DNA from: Rallus limicola
Taxonomy: Eukaryota; Chordata; Aves; Gruiformes; Rallidae
Length of the DNA: 64,000 bases
NCBI GenBank assembly: GCA_022605955.1
Contig: JAKCOZ010000022.1
Coordinates: 2,604,001 to 2,668,000, forward strand
Direction: 5' to 3'
Positions within the stretch are counted from its first letter, which is position 1, and each line of letters opens with the position of its first letter. Positions 13,401 to 25,767 of the stretch are shown here, in pieces. Made by a program: the position numbers and the translations under genes. The notes under the pieces are model-generated. The model saw only the letters and a list, made by a program, of their open reading frames with translations. It did no database searches and was not told where the DNA came from.

Positions 13401-14480
13401 TGAGAACTTGTGCAATTTCCTTTTTGAAGTTCAGCTTTATGAATCACTAAGATGTAGTTAACTACTGTGCAATACTTATAGACAGAACACATAGCAGACA
13501 AAAATACTGTTGCATCTCCTCAGCTATCCAAGACATTTTTTCTTCTACCCATTGGAATTATTTTTCAAAAATCAGCCTAGAAGCCTCTACTTCCTCTTAT
13601 TTTTTTATAATATGTAGACCCCTCTCTATTTGAGGGCTAATACTCTCACTTGGGTCAGTCTGTTTTGGGTCAGACAGCTCAGGCCTCACCAGACACATCT
13701 TGAAGGACAGCCAAAGAATTACAGTAACCCTAGATCATAGCCTTTACAAGCAATAAGGAAGATGATGGCGTCAGGGTGTAGTAACCTGCAAGGTTTGAAT
13801 GCTCCTATGTCTTGAGCACCAAGACACACAGATAAATTAAAGGAACTTTCTTTCCCATGTGAAAATGCTTCCTATTTTCACCTTTCCTCCCACTGAATTC
13901 ATCTGCCATTTTATTGCCCAGTCTCCAGTTTTATTTGCTGTAGTGTCATGATCCAGGTCAGGTATACTAGGATCCTTATACTTGTTATAACTGTCAGTAT
14001 AACATAGGATAAGTCCCAGAGGAAAATTAGAAATAAAATTATAATGTATCTCTTCTGAGTGCACATGAGAACAATGGATAATACATAATATATAGGCAAA
14101 TCTACACATGCTGTATCTAGTACAAGGCCAAAGTGCTGACGAAATAAAACACAGCAGAAAACATTGCTCTGAGTTTTATTTATTGGGACATTGTAGTTAC
14201 TCTAACAGTTGCATCTTACTGTACTTATTTACTGTGCACTCTTTCTATAGCTTTATTTAATCTTCTGCATATTGATAGCTGTTTCCCTAGCCATTAAATG
14301 TCAATATTAATTTTAAACGCAATATTGTATGAAAACACCCAAGTGAAATAAAGAAAATGTATTATGTCACCCATATAGCTCTGGATTTTAGACTGTTGGA
14401 AACAAAACAATTATTTCTTTTCCCACTAAATCAGCCCCTTTGGGTTCACTAGACATAACTATAGAAATTGCTCTTTTACA
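7491..14480. other. Unannotated DNA between two CR1 copies
   Basis: No gene, RNA or transposon is recognisable across this 7 kb. Most of it is strongly AT-rich, especially 9480-10800, where several 75-100 codon frames arise from long A/T runs and look non-coding. A T-rich tract lies at 9044-9060. A GC-richer patch at about 12720-12870 contains a 30-codon ATG-started frame (12778-12870) with no recognisable homology. Two splice-like segments on the minus strand at 12483-12585 and 12623-12691 are too close together to be separate exons and are read as chance. Confidence 0.6.
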
Positions 14481-15120
14481 GATTCACAGAACAGTAGAGG
14501 TAGGCAGGGATGTCTGGAGATCATCTACTCCAACCCCCTGCCAAAGAGAATCACCAAGATCAGGATAGTGTCCAGGAGAGTTTGGGTTCTCTCAAGAGAA
14601 GGACCAATCTGGGCAGTCTGTCCCTGTGCTCAGTCACCCTCGGAGTGAAGAAGTTTTTTTGCTCACGTTGAGATGCACCTTCCTGTGTTCCAGTTTGTGC
14701 CCATTGTCCCTTGTCCTGTTGTCACTGGGCACCATTGAGAAGAGTCTGGCCCCATCCTCTATACATCTATCCTTTAGATACTTATAAGCATTAATCAGAT
14801 CTCACCTCAGTCTTTTCTCCAGGCTAAACAGCCCCAGCTCTCTCAGCCTTTCCTCATACAAGAGATGCTCCGGTCCCCTCATCATCTTTGAAGACCTTCA
14901 CTGGACTCTCTCCAGTAGTTCATTGTCTTGAACTGGGGAGCCCAAAGCTGGACAAAATACTCCAGATATGGCCTCTTCAGGGCAGAATAGAGGGGGAGGA
15001 GAACCTCCCTTGACCTTCTGCCCACACTCTTCTTAATGCACCCCATGATACAATTTGCCTTCTTGGATATGAGGGCACACTGCTAGCTCATGGAGGGCTT
15101 GTTATCCACCAGCACTACCT
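14481..15120 (-). mobile_element. CR1 LINE, 640-base 3'-end fragment
   Basis: This is a minus-strand CR1 copy, well preserved. The inverted 3' terminus (GATTCACAGAACAG) starts the match. Then come blocks I recognise from avian CR1: CATCTACTCCAACCCCCTGC near 14523, CCTTGTCCTGTTGTCACTGG near 14710, a block reading CTCTCTCAGCCTTTCCTCAT near 14837, CTGGACTCTCTCCAGTAGTT near 14900, and a final GTTATCCACCAGCACTACCT at the 5' truncation point. On the element's own strand this covers the 3' untranslated region and possibly the last part of ORF2, without the reverse-transcriptase core. Its 3' end differs from the copy at 7166-7490, so the two belong to different CR1 subfamilies. A T/G-rich stretch follows directly at 15120-15145. 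Confidence 0.95.
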
Positions 15121-16669
15121 TTTTTGTTGTTGGTGGGTTTGCTTTCTATTGTGGTATTAAGTATCTTAGATCCATTATATCCTCATCCAAGTAAAAATTA
15201 ATATACATCCCTTCATATTCTTTCGTTTTACTTTCCATCACACATACAGCTAATCAGGTACATTTTGGAAGTTCAGAGTTGAAAAAAAATGGCTTCAAAT
15301 ATGAAACCACAGGCTTGGAAAATCTAAAAGGAAATGGAACTGAAATTCTGAAACGCCTCATGCTGACAGGTTATTATTATTATTAATGGGGGAGTAAGGA
15401 GAAAAAAGTACATCCTCTATCAGCCATGGACTATATCCCTATTAGTTCTAAAAGATTTAAGACAGGACATAGAGATACTAAGAGTGTTCATTAAAATGTG
15501 ACAAAAATTTTTCTCTCAACAGCAAATTCCTCAGTTCCCCACGCCTGTGACCACATATCCTCTTCTACAGACATAACACACAATGGATGGTACATGATAG
15601 ATCAGGGTCACTAAAACAGAGTCCTGAAACAGATCTTACATGAATCCTGTCAAAAATTTGTCACTATTTCAGATGGGTAATATATTTCTCATTCCCAGGG
15701 AGATGTATGTTTCTTACTAGTGTTCCAATATCTAAAGTACCACTCAGTCTAGCTCAGCCAAAGCTTGAGCCATACTTTTTCCTGAAGACACCTTGATAAA
15801 AAAGCTGACTGTATCAGAGTAAATTCAATTCAGTAGCTGAATTCATTGCTGCAAAAGGCAGCAATGACTGATTCAATAGTGTCTTGAAAAGGCACTTCAT
15901 AACATTTTCTGACTTCACTTAGATCTACCTGACAGAGTAGACTACAAGTAAAGCCCTACTTTTTCCTTACTGTCTACACGAATACTGTTCTGGAAAGTAT
16001 CTTTCAGGTTCCTCTCAAGTCTGGTCTTGCTCATGAGGCTGTGCACCCAAGGTGGGGCAGAGGGGCCACTGCAGTACCAACATTCCGTGTTTTTGAGGTG
16101 CTAGGGGTCCCCCAGGTTCTCTGCTGAAACCTTCAGGTATTCCAGTTCACAAGTACAAAAATCAGACAATTTAAATTACGGTCAGGAAGAATTCATACCA
16201 ACATATTGGCCCCAGCTCGAGCAGCAATTTATTCACACTACTGAGGTACCACAAATTAATGTTTCTAGTAGCCCTATGGTATAATTCAACCCAAATTATC
16301 CCTTCTTACTAACACCTTCTTTCCAAAGACCTATTGTTCTTTGAACTAAGCAATACAGTTTCCTCATCTGGAAAAATACAGGGAGCATTGACTTAAATCT
16401 TCTTGGAACTACATCCTTCCATAATGTACACAAAGTGCAGCCCCGGGTGTCAGTGACATCATATGAGAAATAGCAAGTTGGTTCTGACAAACTCATTCCT
16501 CCCTTGACCTCCCACAACATGTCTGTTACCTAACAGAGGCAAAAAAGACAATGACTATGTGGGGCACGCCAATATTTGGGGGACAGTGTACTAGTGAGGT
16601 TGTTGGTCTGCCAACTCAGTGGAGGTAGGGGATGAATATCCAAGTGGCAGCAAAGATGCAAGAGTTACT
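15121..16669. other. Spacer between oppositely oriented CR1 copies
   Basis: No gene is recognised. The stretch contains a short TTA microsatellite (15371-15384) and a GC-richer patch at about 16010-16135 with no clear identity. A minus-strand frame of 74 codons at 16296-16520 has no recognisable relatives. The last 100 bases before 16670 may be a diverged upstream part of the following CR1, but I could not align them convincingly. Confidence 0.55.
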
Positions 16670-17541
16670 GATGTGTCAGAAATCGTGAAATTGTCTGAGA
16701 ATGGGTAGAAGTTTAATTCTTACATGACCAAAAAAAGGTGGTGAGATTAACAGCCCAGCTGAAATGCATGTTCACCCAAGCACACAGCATGGGCAAAAAG
16801 AGCAGAAGCTGGAAGTCATTGTACAGCAGGAAAACTATAGTATAGTTACCATCATGGAAACATGGTGGGATAACTCATACAATTGGAGTGCTGTAATGGA
16901 TGGCTATAAATTTTTCAGGAGGGACAAGGAAGAAGAGGTGGTGGGGTAGCCCTCTATGTTAGGGAGTGTTTTGGGTATCTAGAGCTTAAAAAAGGGATGA
17001 AAGAGTTGAGTTGATGGATAAGAACCAGCTAGAAGGGCAACAAGGCAGATATCATGCTGTGAGGCTGTTATAAAGCACCCAACCAGGATGAAGAGGCAGA
17101 CAAAATATTCTATAAGCAGCTGAGAGAAACCTCACAATTGCTAGCCCTTGTCATGGGGGATTTCAACTTACCCGATGCCTGTTGGAAATACAATGCAGTA
17201 GGAAGGAAACAGTCCAGAAGGTTCCAGGTACATGTGGAAGAACCTCCTGAACACAGCAAGTGAGTGAGACAACTAGGGAAGGTGCCCCACTAGATCGGTT
17301 ATTTGTGAACAGAAAAGGACTTGCAGGTGATGTAATGATCGGAGGCCTTCTTATACATAGCAATCATGAAACAATAGACTTTTCAATTCTTGGAGAAGTA
17401 AGGAGGGGGATCAGCAACAGCTACCTTGGGTTTCCAGAGGGCAGAATTTGGTCTCTTTAGGAGCCTGCTTGAGAGACATGGGAGGCAGTCCTGAAGGACA
17501 AAGGAGTCCAGGAAGGCTGGACATTCTTGAAGTACGACATC
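16670..17541 (+). mobile_element. CR1 LINE, internal fragment (ORF1/ORF2 junction and ORF2 start)
   Basis: This plus-strand CR1 fragment covers the region just before ORF2 and the N-terminal part of ORF2. The upstream edge is uncertain: similarity to the inter-ORF region is plausible from about 16670 and unmistakable from 16753. Similarity stops near 17541, about 60 bases past the block encoding the SILGEV motif. The reverse-transcriptase domain and the 3' end are absent, and nothing downstream in the window supplies them. CR1 copies are normally truncated at the 5' end and keep the 3' end, so this piece must be a remnant of a longer insertion cut down by later deletion. Orientation is opposite to the CR1 copy 1.5 kb to the left. 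Confidence 0.92.
16753..17541 (+). pseudogene. CR1 ORF2 endonuclease-domain remnant, inactivated
   Basis: This is a decayed piece of the CR1 ORF2 polyprotein, whose N-terminal domain is an APE-like endonuclease that nicks target DNA to prime reverse transcription. Motifs survive in three reading frames: METWWD in the frame 16764-16949, GDFNLPD at 17156-17176, and a downstream block with REGAPLD, then SNHE at 17359-17370 and FSILGEVRRG in the frame 17260-17460. Frameshifts separate them and in-frame stops lie at 16947 and 17458. Two expected catalytic positions look changed: the Asn of the first motif reads Gln (CAA at 16777-16779), and the Asp of the SDH motif reads Asn (17362-17364). Only about 260 of roughly 900 or more ORF2 codons remain. 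It cannot encode a working protein. Confidence 0.9.
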
Positions 17542-18273
17542 TATTAGGAGGAACATATGGCACTAAACAAAAAAGTGCACCATTAAAAAAATCCTATGCA
17601 TAATAAAACCAGTGATGTTAACTCACTCTGACAATTTAAAATCCTATTAGAGCACATATAGCCAAAAATACCCATTTCAAGCATTTGATTGTTTCAAAAG
17701 TAATTAAAGTGGATCATCATTTCCTCTCATGGCTGTTTTCATAAACATAATTCTCTTTACTTAATTGAAGTCACTTCTGCTTTATATGGATGCATACAAG
17801 TGAAAATTTGGGTCTTACAAATCAAAATTTTCTGACTGGGGAGCATTACTTCTGCTGTTCACACTGACTACAAGTCACCTTGATGACTTCAATGATTGAA
17901 TCACACTAAGATTGAAGTCTTAAAAACATCACGCTTTCGAATTTAAAGATCAGCAACTGAATGCTGGGACAGAAACGCTCTAACAGATGCAAAATGTATT
18001 ACATATGTTTTCATATTTGTGTGGAGAAGTAAGTTACACACTAAGGGTCCAACATACAGCTCTCCAAAATGCTCTCTTGCATTTCTTGATCTTGCAGGAC
18101 TCGTAAAGTTCACTGTTGGTTATGATAAAAAGCTTCTCCGTTTACAGGTCAGCAGAGACCTCTCTCAAACATGGACATTATCAGCTATAAGACTCAATGA
18201 AAGGTAGAAACAGAACCATCACACAGGCCACCTGTCACAGCTCCTGGCACCACAAGGGTTTACCATGGAAAAG

Positions 18274-18300
18274 AAAAAAAAAAAAGCAGCATTTTTTTTT
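18274..18300. repeat. Poly-A / poly-T inverted pair
   Basis: A run of twelve A (18274-18285) is followed by GCAGCA and nine T (18292-18300). The runs are complementary and could fold into a short hairpin. Probably low-complexity sequence without function. Confidence 0.85.
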
Positions 18301-21300
18301 AATACATATGGCACACTATAAGGGTTTACATTTCCCAGTGTAGTAGAAAATTCTCTAAATCATTGGTATGTTTTCTGTGGAAAAAAGGAAACAAAAAGCT
18401 GATTATGCCTCTGTCATCTCAGGCCAATAAGCAGGTCCTCTGTGGTAAAAGATACCAGCTGCTCTAGGTGTTTTGAACAAGAGCTTCCTGAGACGCAAAG
18501 AGGAAATGAGACAGGCTGTGAAGGGAAATGCAGAGCTTTTAGTCACAGGCTGTTGCTAAGAGGAACAAATGTTTCTGTCCATGATGCCAAGTATAAGAAA
18601 GTTTGAAAAAAACCACAAAGCCCAAAAATACCCTTTTAAAGCCATTTAAAGAAATACTTGTATTAGTTCTAGGCTTACTTTCCAAGATTTCAATTGTTTT
18701 TAATTTAGGAACCTTAAAAATATGTCTAAAAATATCTGATACAGCTAATATATCTCTTACTGCTCCTAGCCAGAGGAGCTGCTGCTTTTGTTAATTTGGA
18801 GGATTCCCACTGTCAAGTGAGTCTAGAGCTCTTGAATCAGCAGAGACAAAACAGAGCCCTCTACCCAAGTAATGATGAAGATGGGAAGAACACGGTTAAT
18901 TGGGGGAGACCAAACTGATACATTACTGTATTTCCCTTTCTCCTCTGGAGCATTTCCTTTAGGAAATAGCTCTTTTGCTTTTCATCTTTTGTAGACAGAA
19001 AATGAGACACAGTCACGTGAGGAAGAAAACTGCACTGGGATGAGATGCATCGTGCTTGATTTGTTGATGCTGTCATGGAGTTAAATTCCCATTTGCAGTT
19101 GTTTGCATCTGCTTTGTTTAAAAAAAAAAAAGATTGAAGGGCTATCATTCTTCTAAAATAATAGTCTATTAAATAGAAGACAGTAGTGTAATTTTGTTTT
19201 CTTTAAAAAAAGATAAATATAGCAATAACTACTCCTGCCTATACTTTGCAAAGAATTTGTCAGGCTTGGAACCCATTATTCACACACTCAGCTTCCAGTA
19301 AAGTCATGAAGTGCAGAACTGTTCCAAGGACACCGTGGTGGTATCCCAAAATTTCTAGTTAGGAGACTTCTGCTTTTCCTTGTGCTTCCTAACCTTCTAA
19401 AGGAGAAAACGAAACCCACAAGCTTGGGAAAATAGAACAGAGAGGACTCAGGTGAATGACCTGAAAGTCCCTGAAGTTCCTTGAGTTACATTCTTATGTA
19501 AATAAATGAGGCTCATTCTGCTTGTTTTCTGTCAGTAAGTACCTCACAGCCATCCCCACCAACACTCTGGCTACTGCAAAATTCCTTTTCACATAACCAG
19601 TTTTCATTTCATGAGAGTTGAACATTATGTCCTGATACTGTATCCCACCTCTCAAAACATCAAGAGCAGATTCTCTGCTTCCTTCACCCCCCATGCACGC
19701 AGCCCTTTATATAGCAATGTGCATCCTGCACTAGTTTCCAGTGAGGGCCTGACCACTAATAAATAAACAAACATCTATACGTCTTTCCCTTTAATTCATT
19801 CTACTTTCATACAGTTTTTAAAGTATATTTCTAATTGAAGAACAAAGGGTGAGTCTGACAGGCTTTCTGCGCCCATGAGCTAAATTTGTTTTGGCTGTGA
19901 ACCCCAAACTGACATTTGCTTATGTCACTCAAATGCTATGTGACTGTCAAGATGGGCACCAGATTGCATTTTAATAGCTACAGCATTATTGGAATACTCT
20001 CAGCCAAAAATATGGGTCTCTGGCAACTTGTTTCTCCTGTGTCCAGTTCACAAAATTATGTTAACATCTACTCATAAACCTCAAATTTTGATAATGTATT
20101 TTTAAAAGCAAAAATACCAGATTTTGGGTAATAAACTACCACATAAGCAGTTCTCTGGACTGTACAGCAGGCATAGAGTGCACTATGATAGCAGAGTGAC
20201 CAGACAGAATTGGGACTGTTTTATCTGGTTGCAGTCTCAGTTTGGCTATTTCCTTGTGCTGAGTTGGATGTAGATTAATTTAAGGTATTTCCTTAATCTA
20301 ATGTGTTCAATTTAAGATGCTAATCCAATAAATGGATTCCAGAAATACATGTAAATGGGCTATGACTGTTGTCAAATTTCCCAAAAGCAAAATTAGGCAA
20401 AAGGAAACACAGCTTTTTGTTATAAATGGCTCTTAAAATTTTCACAGAGATAAAAAGACCAGCTCTCACAAAGGCTGGGAAGTTTACCCTTAGAAGATCT
20501 AAAGGAAAGCACATAACACTGAAGCCTTGAGTTGATGTTGATTTCCACATTAAAGTCTTCTGCTGAGGGAAGAATAGAAATTCTTCCTGCAATTTGTCAC
20601 TATATTCATGTGATAATAGCAGTCTCCTGGCTCCTTATAACAGCCGTATGCCAAAGGTTTACCATGAGCCACTAATTATGAAGGTGGTGATTAAAAAACA
20701 AAGCCACAAAAGCCTCATTTGCTGTACACTTGCATTTTGCCTTCATTGAGTCTCATATCAGTCTATATAAGATCATCCAGAGTAACTACATATTAGTTCC
20801 CAACATCTTGACTATATGATGTTGAGGTACCCATGAAAAAAAATATAAAAAATTAAAAGTGGATATTTTTTCATTATTTTTGATGGCTAGAAATCATTTT
20901 TATCATTTCTGGGTGAGATTTTAATTGATTTAGGAGACAAAAATCAATGGCAGTTAGAAGCTATGTTTTAAAAATAGCAAAAATAACACTCTTTCACATC
21001 TTCCTAGACTGAGAAATCCTGCAGTTATTTACACTAAAATAAATTGAAATGGAAAAACTGAATTTTTTCCCCCAAGTACTACTACTCCTATCTGAAAGTT
21101 CAAGCAGAGGCCAAAGCAATCAGCTAGCCAGGAATATGCATCCACATATTTAGGAAACTCAGTGAACATTTCATAGAATTTTTGACACATACACATGGAA
21201 CAGGGAGTAGCTATATAAAGGAACAGAATTAGAAACTATTGCATTGCCCTAAACCAAAGCAAGCACACCTCACCTGTATTTTTGCAGTATTAATTGCTGT

Positions 21301-21697
21301 AACAAACCTATTTTCTCTCTGCATCAGAGGACACCAGCCTGGACCTTTAGAGCTGCTTGGGCCCATTGGTAGCCTTCATGCCAGGGCTAGACTGCATGAT
21401 AGCAGCAGGGCTGGACTGACCCAGTGGCTCCTGCTCAACAGATAGCCTCTGCTTGAGAGGAAAGCAACCCAGAAGGACTTAGATTAGCAGGATCTTTTAA
21501 GAATTAGCTTTCTTACCCTTATACCCAACCCAACCACACATCAAGCAGCTGGTGCCCTCACAGGCTGCCACCTTTTCCAATCTGTGAGTTATCTCTGTCC
21601 TTCTCCAGTTAAATACGTGAAATGCAGAGCTCCCCTCTGCAGGGTACCGATACTGCCGAACCCATTTCATACTCTGCCCAAGGAAACAGCAGCCCCT

Positions 21698-21720
21698 AAA
21701 CAAACAAACAAAAAAAAAAA
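21698..21720. repeat. AAAC microsatellite ending in poly-A
   Basis: Three AAAC units run into eleven A at 21710-21720. The GC-richer sequence just upstream is not a recognisable retrogene, so I do not call this a poly-A tail. Confidence 0.85.
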
Positions 21721-22377
21721 GCCAACCAATGCTGACTCACAGCATATAACACAGATTAAAAAAGCCAACAAGCTAAAGCTGTATAACCTCGTGTCAGCTT
21801 ACTACTGGTAAAGCAGATCAAACCCTTTTTGATTCAGTATCTCTAATCCAAGCCAGTGAACAGCACAGATGTTGTCTAATACGTCAGTGAATCAGACTTT
21901 GCAGTTCCTTCTCCAGGAGGCTGACACATGACACCCCAGGGAAGAGTCTAAAAGAAGTAACTGTAAACTTTAATACACTACCACATTAAGTGGCATCTGT
22001 GCTCCCTGGCTGGGGTTGTTTGTTTATTTATTTATTACAGCATTCTCATGTCTGCAGAACTGAGTATAAAAGGAATTTTTTTTACTTTTAATCTAATTGA
22101 ACCTAAATAGCACAGCTGCACTTGAAATTGGCAAAATTGGGGTGATTTCAATATTAAAGCTGCCATTTGTTTGTATTTCTACATCTTGGTTTCCTTCTAC
22201 TTGTTTATCTCAGAAAATTCAGCACTCACTTTTACCACAAAATGCTTAATTTGCATTGTATGGCTTTGGTTGTTTCATGTCATGGTTGCAACACAGTTTA
22301 AACATGAGCACTTCAAGAGCTCTCAGAGGTCAAGGGCAATGAAGGATTCTCAAATTTAGCAGAGCAGAGACTCTCAA

Positions 22378-22400
22378 CTACTACCACTACTACTACTACA
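22378..22400. repeat. CTA trinucleotide microsatellite
   Basis: Seven CTA-like units with one variant (CCA at 22384-22386). A short simple repeat. Confidence 0.9.
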
Positions 22401-24050
22401 TTTTTGAATTCTAAATCATATCTCATTAATGCTGAATATGTTTTCAAGACTTTAAAAGCAACATTCAGAACAGAAGTTACCTAGCCAAGGCATTCTTGAG
22501 AGTACAACTGTGTAAAGGCAATATATCTGGTACTGTTCCATTGATCATTGTGCCTCTTCAATAGAGCTTGAGACATGTTGTACATGGAGATCGTTGCAGT
22601 ACTTTTTGCTCTTATTCCTCTTAGGCAACATCTCAAAGACATTACTGTGTCTGCAAACTGAACAATCCTAGAGTAATTCTTTGTCACATAGGATGAATTA
22701 CCTTTGAGCCAGCAGTAACTTCAGCAGTACTCCAAAACTCCACATGCAGAGTGAGTCTGCTCCTCTTGCTAGGTGTAAAAACCTGTGTTCACAAAAACAT
22801 AAAGTGACATTGTTCCCTGAATTACTACATGAAAAGACAACTGGTCTGAAGATTACAACATCAATTATTTATATAGCACCACTATTATTTCTCATTCTCT
22901 CCGGTGCTCTGTGAATGACACCAATAACAGTGCCACGCATCATTTTAAGTTATTAGTCCTTTATTATCCTCCTCCATTAGCATCTGGACATTCTGAAAGA
23001 AATTAGACATTAGGTTGATGTGCACTGTACAGACTGTTGTGGTTTGACAATTTCCTAAGCACCTTTGCAAGGATACCAAAGTATGGAGAAAGCAAGCGGC
23101 CCACAGAAGCTGGAAGCGTTGAAGCCAAATGCCTGTACTGCTTTCCCTTTGCTCCAAGATAGCACCTTCATGCTGCCTGTTTCCACTGTACAGAAACATA
23201 CTTGACCTTCAAGATGCAGAGTGCAGAAATTTATTTTCAACTTTGTATTCACTATAAACAGATTTATTTTTTTTAAAGTGTATCAAAATTTCTTGCTCCA
23301 AAATTTCCTGTCTGTTTCCAAACAATTATTTATTTCCTGCCTATTTCCTGAATACTTTTAAGTCAGATAAGCAACTTAGAACTGCTGTTTATGCTTTCAT
23401 GCTTAAATTATGGGACAGCAATAAGAACAAAATAATAGCATATCTGGATGTGCAATGAGAAGGGAGGAAGGGAAAGGCACTTCACCATTATCAAGATGAC
23501 TGGCATCAAAGCCTGACCCAACACACCCAATGTGCCCATATTTCAGGTACACATTTTACATTTCAGCACATTACCTTTCAGTAATATTTCATGTACACAT
23601 GTGAAAAAAGCTTTGATGTTGCTCTCTGCATTTCCATGGGGTTTAACTCTTAAAAAATATTTAGGAGACACTCACTAGTTTACACTTTTTAGCTGAAAAA
23701 GCATGAAAGGTGAATTGTATGATGTACCTGCAAAGGGGGAGCTAACCCACTGAGACTAAATGATTCAGGCAAGGTCATAATAAAGAAAACTTTGGCAGAA
23801 GAAATAAGTGACTTCTGATCTCAATCTGAAAGTAAAAGGCCATTCTCACACTTCAGGTCCAGGCAGCATTTACCCAAACAGGCAGGACTGGGAATAGGAA
23901 AAAAGGAATTACTTCATATACTGCAAGAACTAACACTGGCTACTGAAAGTGCTTTATTTAAACAGTAAGTGCGTAGCTGGAGATATTTTCAAGCTAGCAC
24001 TAATGCAACCATCAGTATCATTCATAATCTGATCTGAGCAGAATACCTCC

Positions 24051-24090
24051 AAATAAAACCCAACACACATCCCCCACCCCCCAAATACCC
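24051..24090. repeat. A/C-rich low-complexity tract
   Basis: About 40 bases almost free of G, with C runs of five and six embedded in A/C sequence. One of several similar tracts in the window. Confidence 0.8.
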
Positions 24091-25725
24091 ATGATCTTCA
24101 GTTAATTATTGTTTGCATATTTCATATGAACAAAAGTCTTTTTTAAGTGGAAAAATACACTTGAAGTTCAGGAATGTTGCTTAGAATTTTTTTTTAACAT
24201 GAAACTGTAGAGAGATTTGCAGAGGAAGCTCTGTAAGCAACACAGAAGTATAGTTAGTAACATGGGTTTAGATTCCTGGTATTTTCTCAGATGAATTAGA
24301 TGTAAGTTATTCAGTACTTCTTCAGAAATATTTTATCCAAAGAGAAAAAGGCCCTGAAATTTGGCTAAAGCATTAGCCACTTGAAATCATATGATCTCTG
24401 TACGACCAGGTACAATACTGTTGTTCTCCTGCACACTGTGGCAAGTGTTTCTTTGGTATGGTAATATAGACAGCAACAAAAGCAAGTAAAATAAAACAAA
24501 ATAACCTGCTTAATAAAACTTTTTTCCAGGAAATCTAAAATAAAAGGTATTCTCAAACTATATGATATAAAGCACATTTTCTAGAATACGTTCATTACCA
24601 TGGAAATGAGAAGATTCTGCACAGCAGTTAGCTCATCCCCCTTCCAGTAGGACAAATAACTAACCATCTACACCCCTCCCTTTCCAGGGAAAGGAATGTG
24701 AACAGTCTTTTAGATTTTTTTTCCCCTTGCTGCACATGGATACAAATACAGAGACACTACTATAGGTTTATCTAAGCAAAGACCAGTCAAAGAAATACAC
24801 TGTGGTCCTGACCATCTTCAATTCATATTTTCAGCAATGCTCATATCCCAGAAAGGCTCATTTCTTCCTAGATGGGAAAGCCAGGAAGGTAAAGCATAGC
24901 CTTTAATCCAGAATTTCTGTGGCTTTTTGTAAGAGAACAGGTAAGCATAAAGACAACCTTAAAAAAAGCAAAGAATTGTCTAAATAAATAACTGGCACAC
25001 AAACAGGCTAGTTATTGAGACACATAACTCATCAAATAACTGCTGATAGAAAAGACACACATTTTTAAATGCTCCTAGAAGAAAAATTGTCATCAATCCT
25101 GCCTAGTGGAATTCCACCTTCTGCACAAAGTTAAGTAAATGGTAAGTTTCCATGGGTGGATTTACACCAAAGCTAGGAAACTGGCTTCCCTGTGCTCCTT
25201 GCAGAGAGGAAGACAGTTAGCCAAAGAATAATTAAAAGTGATGGTGACTTAGATTCCTACCTGAAGGAGGTTCAGCCTCAGTGCTCTTGCAACTACAAGG
25301 GTTTCACCTCCCACATCATACAACATTCACTCGTTCCTACCTTTCCAAAATCAATATGCCTCAATGTGGAGGCAGCTGCTTGGTTGCTCAAGAAAGTTGT
25401 ATTATATCAAGGAATGTGCACCAGTTGATCATGCTCCCAAATCTGGCAGAGGTCTCACACTGAATTTCTACAAATATTGTCAAAGCACATTGCTAGGGAG
25501 AGGGAGAGTCCCCTTTACACTACCTGCTGTGGAAGGAGCACTCTTAGACACTAAGGGATCTGTGCAAAAACTCAACCTCCAAAGCAAACTCATAAGAAAC
25601 CAGGATTTTATTTTTTTCCTTTTAAAAACCCCAGTTTGACCAACAGAACTGGACACAAAGAGAGGAAATAAAAATCAAACCTCAAATTAAATCTGGAGAC
25701 TCTGTTTTTATACATCTTACAGTTT

Positions 25726-25767
25726 TGTGGGGGTTTGTGGGGTTTTGCTTTTTGGTTGGGTGGGAGG
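25726..25767. repeat. G/T-rich tract with four G runs
   Basis: G runs lie at 25729-25733 (5), 25739-25742 (4), 25758-25760 (3) and 25762-25764 (3), separated by T-rich loops of 5, 15 and 1 bases. This is an imperfect G-quadruplex candidate, weakened by the 15-base loop. A C run at 25773-25777 could instead pair with one of the G runs. Confidence 0.7.

Noticed and set aside
16000..16160. GC-richer patch as a possible 5' part of the CR1 at 16670
   Set aside because: I could not align it to any CR1 region I know, and about 500 bases of unrelated sequence intervene.
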